Source: an uncultured Eubacteriales bacterium
Lineage (GTDB): Bacteria; Bacillota; Clostridia; Oscillospirales; UBA644
Assembly: GCA_934481505.1 (NCBI GenBank)
Contig: CAKSPP010000048.1
Coordinates: 1-8,392, forward strand
Length of the DNA: 8,392 nucleotides
Direction: 5' to 3'
Made by a program: the position numbers and the translations under genes. Shown here in pieces: positions 5,770 to 8,392 of the stretch. Position 1 is the first letter of the stretch; each line of letters begins with the position of its first letter. The notes under the pieces were generated by a model. That model was not told the origin of the DNA. It searched no databases and worked only from the letters and a program-made list of their open reading frames with translations.

Positions 5770-7050
5770 TTACAGGAATTTATCAAGTTCGGCTTCGACC
5801 GTTTTATTGATTTTTACTTTCGGGTTTTTATAGATTCTGCCGCGTGAAACGACCGTTTCGACATGGCGTAACGCCCGAAGGTCTTCAAGCGGGTTTTCGG
5901 CGGTGACTATCATATCGGCGTCTTTGCCTTTTTCTATGCTTCCCGTTTCGTTTCCTATTCCCGCGACTTCCGCACTTTTAAGAGTTGCGGTGTGAAGAGC
6001 AAAGGAATTCGAAACTCCGACATACTTTACAAAATAGCAAAGTTCACGCCAGAAATCGTACTGCGTTATCCACGGACAGCCGACATCGTTGCCGAGAACG
6101 ACGGGAATTCCGTTTTTAACTGCTGCTTTCGAACATTCGATAATTCCCTCAAAAACGACATTTCCGTTATACTGTTCGACTTCGGAAGCGTTGGTTATAC
6201 TTCTGTCAAACAAAGCATACGGAAGAGCCGGAGAAAGGGTCGTGCACAAAAACGCGTTCTTTTCCGCAAAAAGACGGAGAATTTCGTCGTCGGGCTTTGC
6301 TCCGTGTTCGATTGAATCGACGCCGTTTTCAAGAGCGAGTCTTACTCCCTCGGGAGATTCGACGTGAGCGGCGACCTTATATCCGTTTTCGTGAGCCTTG
6401 TCGCAGACCGCCTTTACCATTTCGGCAGACATCTTGACTTCGCCCGGAACGCCTTTTTCTTTTGCGTCAAGAACTCCGCCCGTAATCATAAGTTTTATGA
6501 GGTCGACTTTTTCATTTTCGTCCTGTTCGAGACATTCGAGAGCCTCTTCTACGCTGTGGGCAGCGACCGCAACAGAGCCTGCCATATGTCCTCCGGGAAC
6601 GGATATTCCCTGATTTGCGGCAAGAATACGAGGTCCGACCTTTTTGCCTGCGTTTATATCGTCACGAAGTTTTGTGTCGAAATCTCCGAGACCGCCGACG
6701 GTTCTTATCGTCGTAACGCCGCTCATAAGCTCGGTTTTCGCAAAAGAAGCGACAAGTTTATACGCGACGGCACGGGTAAGCCCCGAACTCATTATTTTCT
6801 TTACAAGTTTTTCGTTATCGCGTTGTTTTTTCTGCGGTTTGCCGTTGCCTGCAAGATGAACGTGCATATTTATAAGTCCCGGCATTATGTATTTGCCGCC
6901 GAGATCGATTTTTTCGGCGTCCGAAGGTTCTTTTCCTGCGGGAACGATATCCGAAATCTTTTCGTTTTCTACTATTACCGAAAGCCCCTCTTTAACCTGC
7001 ATATCAAGGCTTCCGTCAAGGATTTTTCCGTTTATAAAAGCTGTTTTCAT
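5770..7050 (-). CDS. Metal-dependent amidohydrolase (imidazolonepropionase / Xaa-Pro dipeptidase-like)
   Basis: 426 residues, normal for the COG1228-type branch of the amidohydrolase superfamily, which hydrolyses cyclic amides or N-acyl and Xaa-Pro-like dipeptides in the cytoplasm. The N-terminal beta-sandwich (ING... to LGGKYIMPGLI) leads to the metal motif HVH (H63, H65). A TTIRTVGG strand follows, then K186 in DLIKLMITGG, the place of the carboxylated bridging Lys in binuclear members. H229 (AAHVES), H249 (IEHG) and D322 (LGNDVG) complete the expected ligand set. The GNDVGCPW version of the last motif differs from the common GTDAG and may bear on substrate choice. There is no signal peptide. 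The ATG at 7048-7050 has GAGGAGAG (7054-7061) upstream. The gene has its own promoter and a following hairpin, so no operon partner hints at the substrate. The exact reaction cannot be told from sequence alone. Confidence 0.87.
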   Translation of the reverse strand: MKTAFINGKILDGSLDMQVKEGLSVIVENEKISDIVPAGKEPSDAEKIDLGGKYIMPGLINMHVHLAGNGKPQKKQRDNEKLVKKIMSSGLTRAVAYKLVASFAKTELMSGVTTIRTVGGLGDFDTKLRDDINAGKKVGPRILAANQGISVPGGHMAGSVAVAAHSVEEALECLEQDENEKVDLIKLMITGGVLDAKEKGVPGEVKMSAEMVKAVCDKAHENGYKVAAHVESPEGVRLALENGVDSIEHGAKPDDEILRLFAEKNAFLCTTLSPALPYALFDRSITNASEVEQYNGNVVFEGIIECSKAAVKNGIPVVLGNDVGCPWITQYDFWRELCYFVKYVGVSNSFALHTATLKSAEVAGIGNETGSIEKGKDADMIVTAENPLEDLRALRHVETVVSRGRIYKNPKVKINKTVEAELDKFL

Positions 7051-7074
7051 TTTCTCTCCTCACTTTCCGAAAGC

Positions 7075-7103
7075 ATTATAGCAGACTTTTTACAAAGTTG
7101 CAA
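7075..7103 (-). promoter_or_regulatory. Near-consensus promoter of the amidohydrolase gene
   Basis: On the minus strand: -35 TTGCAA (7098-7103), 17-base spacer, -10 TATAAT (7075-7080), preceded by TGC as an extended -10. Predicted start near 7068, leader of about 18-20 bases holding the ribosome binding site. This is the best promoter in the window. Its -35 box overlaps by two bases the end of the inverted repeat at 7102-7112. Confidence 0.9.
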
Positions 7104-7189
7104 GAGTAAGGCGGCGTACAAAAGTACGCCGCCGCGGTCGGTGCAAATAAGGAAGTGTTGGTTTCTTATAAACACACAGCCTTACTCTT
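7102..7189. repeat. 11-bp inverted repeat flanking an 88-base interval
   Basis: AAGAGTAAGGC at 7102-7112 and its exact complement GCCTTACTCTT at 7179-7189 enclose the hairpin at 7110-7133. The left arm overlaps that hairpin by three bases, so wide and narrow pairings compete at the junction. The right arm starts eight bases after the end of the dehydrogenase gene. I see no clear target-site duplication outside the arms. Confidence 0.75.
7110..7133 (-). terminator. GC-rich hairpin after the dehydrogenase gene, candidate terminator
   Basis: Perfect 10-base-pair stem GGCGGCGTAC / GTACGCCGCC (7110-7119 and 7124-7133) with a four-base loop (AAAA on plus, TTTT on minus). On the minus strand it is followed by TTACTCTTGC, only weakly T-rich, so it is a poor classical terminator although the stem is very stable. 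It lies 64 bases after the dehydrogenase stop and six bases before the -35 box of the amidohydrolase promoter. Confidence 0.55.
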
Positions 7190-7197
7190 TGGTAGAT

Positions 7198-8286
7198 TTA
7201 TAATATTCCGGCTTCCGAAATTACGGTGGAATATATCTTTCTTAAATCCGGTTCTTTTAACTGAACGGGATTGTTTTTAAGCCTTACGGGGTTTACAGAA
7301 GAAGTTAAGAGTTCGAGATCTTCCGCCTTTACCGAAACTTTTCTGTCTTCGAAAAGCTTGTCATAAAGCTGCTTTAACCAGCTTATCGCCTCTTCGGTTC
7401 TTTCAAAGCCGAGAGCGTGGGCAATATCGGAAAATGTTTTTTCGAGTTCACCGTCGGAAACTTTGAAATTCATAAATTCCCAAACATACGGAAGACAGGT
7501 GAACGCCGCTCTGCCGTGGGGAATTCCGTAAAGAGAAGTGAGTTTATAGCTCATTGCGTGAGCTGCCGTTGTCTGGGTTATGTTTATCGCTCTTCCGGCG
7601 TAGTTTGCGGCAATCATCATTTTTTCGTTGCCGTCGTCGGTGTTTGCGAGATATGCGTCAAGGTTTTTCTTTATCATTTCAACCGCTTTTTCGGAAAGTT
7701 TGCGGCTTTCGTCGTCGGCGTTTACCGACCACCACGATTCTATTCCCTGACAAAGAGCGTCCATTGCGGTGCATTTTTTCTGATATAACGGTAAAGTCGA
7801 AAGAACTCTGCTGTCGAGAATTGCATAATCGGGAATTGCGTCGACGCTTGAAACAGACTGTTTTTTGCCGTTATAATAAATTACGGCGTAACGCGTCGAT
7901 TCGCTGCCCGTTCCGGAAGTTGTCGGAACCGCGATAAAGAGAATGTTGTTTTTCACATATTCCTGTTCAAGGTAATTTACCGACGGATCCATTTTGGAAT
8001 AGAGTTTTATACATTTAGCAATGTCGATGCTGCTTCCGCCGCCGACAGCGATTATACTGTCGCAGTTTTCGCTGTTGAAAAGGTCGACGCCCTTGCAGAC
8101 ATCTTCATATTTCGGATTCGGCGTAAAATCGGAAAAGCGGACAAGAGAAATATCGGAAAACGAAATTTCGTCGTGAAGAACTATTTTATCAAAAGCCGGG
8201 TCGCAGACGAGAAGAGCTTTCTTTTTGCCGTGGCTTTCGAGGATTTCATGGATTTTCTTGCCTGTTTCGTGAGATACGGTAACCAT
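7198..8286 (-). CDS. Iron-type alcohol dehydrogenase, phosphonoacetaldehyde-reductase-like
   Basis: 362 residues from the ATG at 8284-8286, which has GGGGTGA (8292-8298) at 5-base spacing; a GTG at 8293-8295 in the same frame is also possible. Group III alcohol dehydrogenases reduce aldehydes with NAD(P)H. Seen here: the dinucleotide-binding GGGSSIDIAK at 82-91, PTTSGTGSE at 121-129, and metal-ligand positions D176, H243 and H257 (GIPHG). The second ligand, usually His in DALTHAIE, is Gln180 in DALCQGIE. From memory, DALCQ-IES-WSVN is typical of the phosphonoacetaldehyde reductase (HEP dehydrogenase) branch, which makes 2-hydroxyethylphosphonate. That assignment is inferred from motif likeness and is less sure than the superfamily. 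Stop TAA. The upstream HAD-like gene ends one base before this ATG, so the two are coupled and their promoter lies outside the window. Confidence 0.9.
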   Translation of the reverse strand: MVTVSHETGKKIHEILESHGKKKALLVCDPAFDKIVLHDEISFSDISLVRFSDFTPNPKYEDVCKGVDLFNSENCDSIIAVGGGSSIDIAKCIKLYSKMDPSVNYLEQEYVKNNILFIAVPTTSGTGSESTRYAVIYYNGKKQSVSSVDAIPDYAILDSRVLSTLPLYQKKCTAMDALCQGIESWWSVNADDESRKLSEKAVEMIKKNLDAYLANTDDGNEKMMIAANYAGRAINITQTTAAHAMSYKLTSLYGIPHGRAAFTCLPYVWEFMNFKVSDGELEKTFSDIAHALGFERTEEAISWLKQLYDKLFEDRKVSVKAEDLELLTSSVNPVRLKNNPVQLKEPDLRKIYSTVISEAGIL

Positions 8287-8287
8287 A

Positions 8288-8392
8288 TCATTCACCCCAC
8301 TTGGAAAGCACGATATCGCAAAGTCCTCTGATATCGTTTATTATATAATCCGCTCCGCATTCCTTATAGACTTTGAAAACTCTGTCTCTTTC
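8288..8392 (-). CDS. C-terminal end of a probable HAD-family hydrolase, cut by window edge
   Basis: Only the last 34 codons are present, ending in TGA at 8288-8290. The visible peptide contains ERDRVFKVYKECGADYIIND and ends SKWGE. A 'GADYII-D-I--L--IV' tail is characteristic of HAD subfamily I phosphatases, whose last strand and helix read much like this. All four catalytic HAD motifs would lie outside the window, so the assignment rests on the tail alone. It is tightly coupled to the dehydrogenase gene (stop one base before the ATG, or an 8-base overlap if the GTG start is used), so the two probably belong to one pathway. Confidence 0.45.
   Translation of the reverse strand, partial: ERDRVFKVYKECGADYIINDIRGLCDIVLSKWGE

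Noticed and set aside
186..8290. Genome-wide reassignment of TAG to an amino acid.
   Set aside because: Only one TAG lies within a coding frame across about 7.5 kb of coding sequence, which fits a point mutation or a special site better than a recoded genome. A rarely used TAG cannot be fully excluded from this window.

Overview
The window is a gene-dense piece of a bacterial chromosome. Every gene I can support reads on the minus strand, so transcription runs from high to low coordinates. Strong GGAGG-type ribosome binding sites, near-consensus sigma-A promoters with 17-base spacers, classical hairpin terminators and the gene content (an oleate hydratase and a YhaO/YhaN-type nuclease pair) suggest an anaerobic Bacillota, probably a Clostridia-class gut or rumen commensal. 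Base composition looks moderate. I cannot name a genus. There is no tRNA, rRNA, CRISPR array, transposase or phage gene.

Layout in transcription order. (1) The right edge holds the C-terminal end of a probable HAD-type hydrolase. It is translationally coupled to an iron-type alcohol dehydrogenase (7198-8286) that most resembles the phosphonoacetaldehyde reductase branch of its family. (2) A 147-base spacer carries a strong hairpin, a wider inverted repeat and a near-perfect promoter. It leads to a metal-dependent amidohydrolase of the imidazolonepropionase/Xaa-Pro dipeptidase type (5770-7050). (3) A hairpin and another strong promoter start a DNA-repair type operon: an SbcD/Mre11-like metallophosphoesterase (4610-5665), then a Rad50/SbcC-like ATPase with two central membrane helices (YhaN-like). 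The ATPase frame is interrupted by one in-frame TAG codon at 3249-3251, giving an N-terminal half (Walker A, coiled coil, membrane helices) and a C-terminal half (coiled coil, signature motif, Walker B, H-loop). A terminator follows. (4) A monocistronic oleate hydratase gene (186-1979) has its own promoter and a strong terminator. (5) The left edge holds the first 33 codons of a gene that looks like pyrK, the electron-transfer subunit of dihydroorotate dehydrogenase.

Apart from the nuclease/ATPase pair and the HAD/dehydrogenase pair, the genes look like independent transcription units with unrelated jobs: fatty-acid hydration, DNA end processing, amide or peptide hydrolysis, and aldehyde reduction possibly linked to phosphonates. 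The observation most worth pursuing is the amber-split, membrane-anchored Rad50-like ATPase. Next are the possible phosphonate cluster beyond the right edge and the nested inverted repeats at 7102-7189. No stretch over 300 bases lacks a gene.
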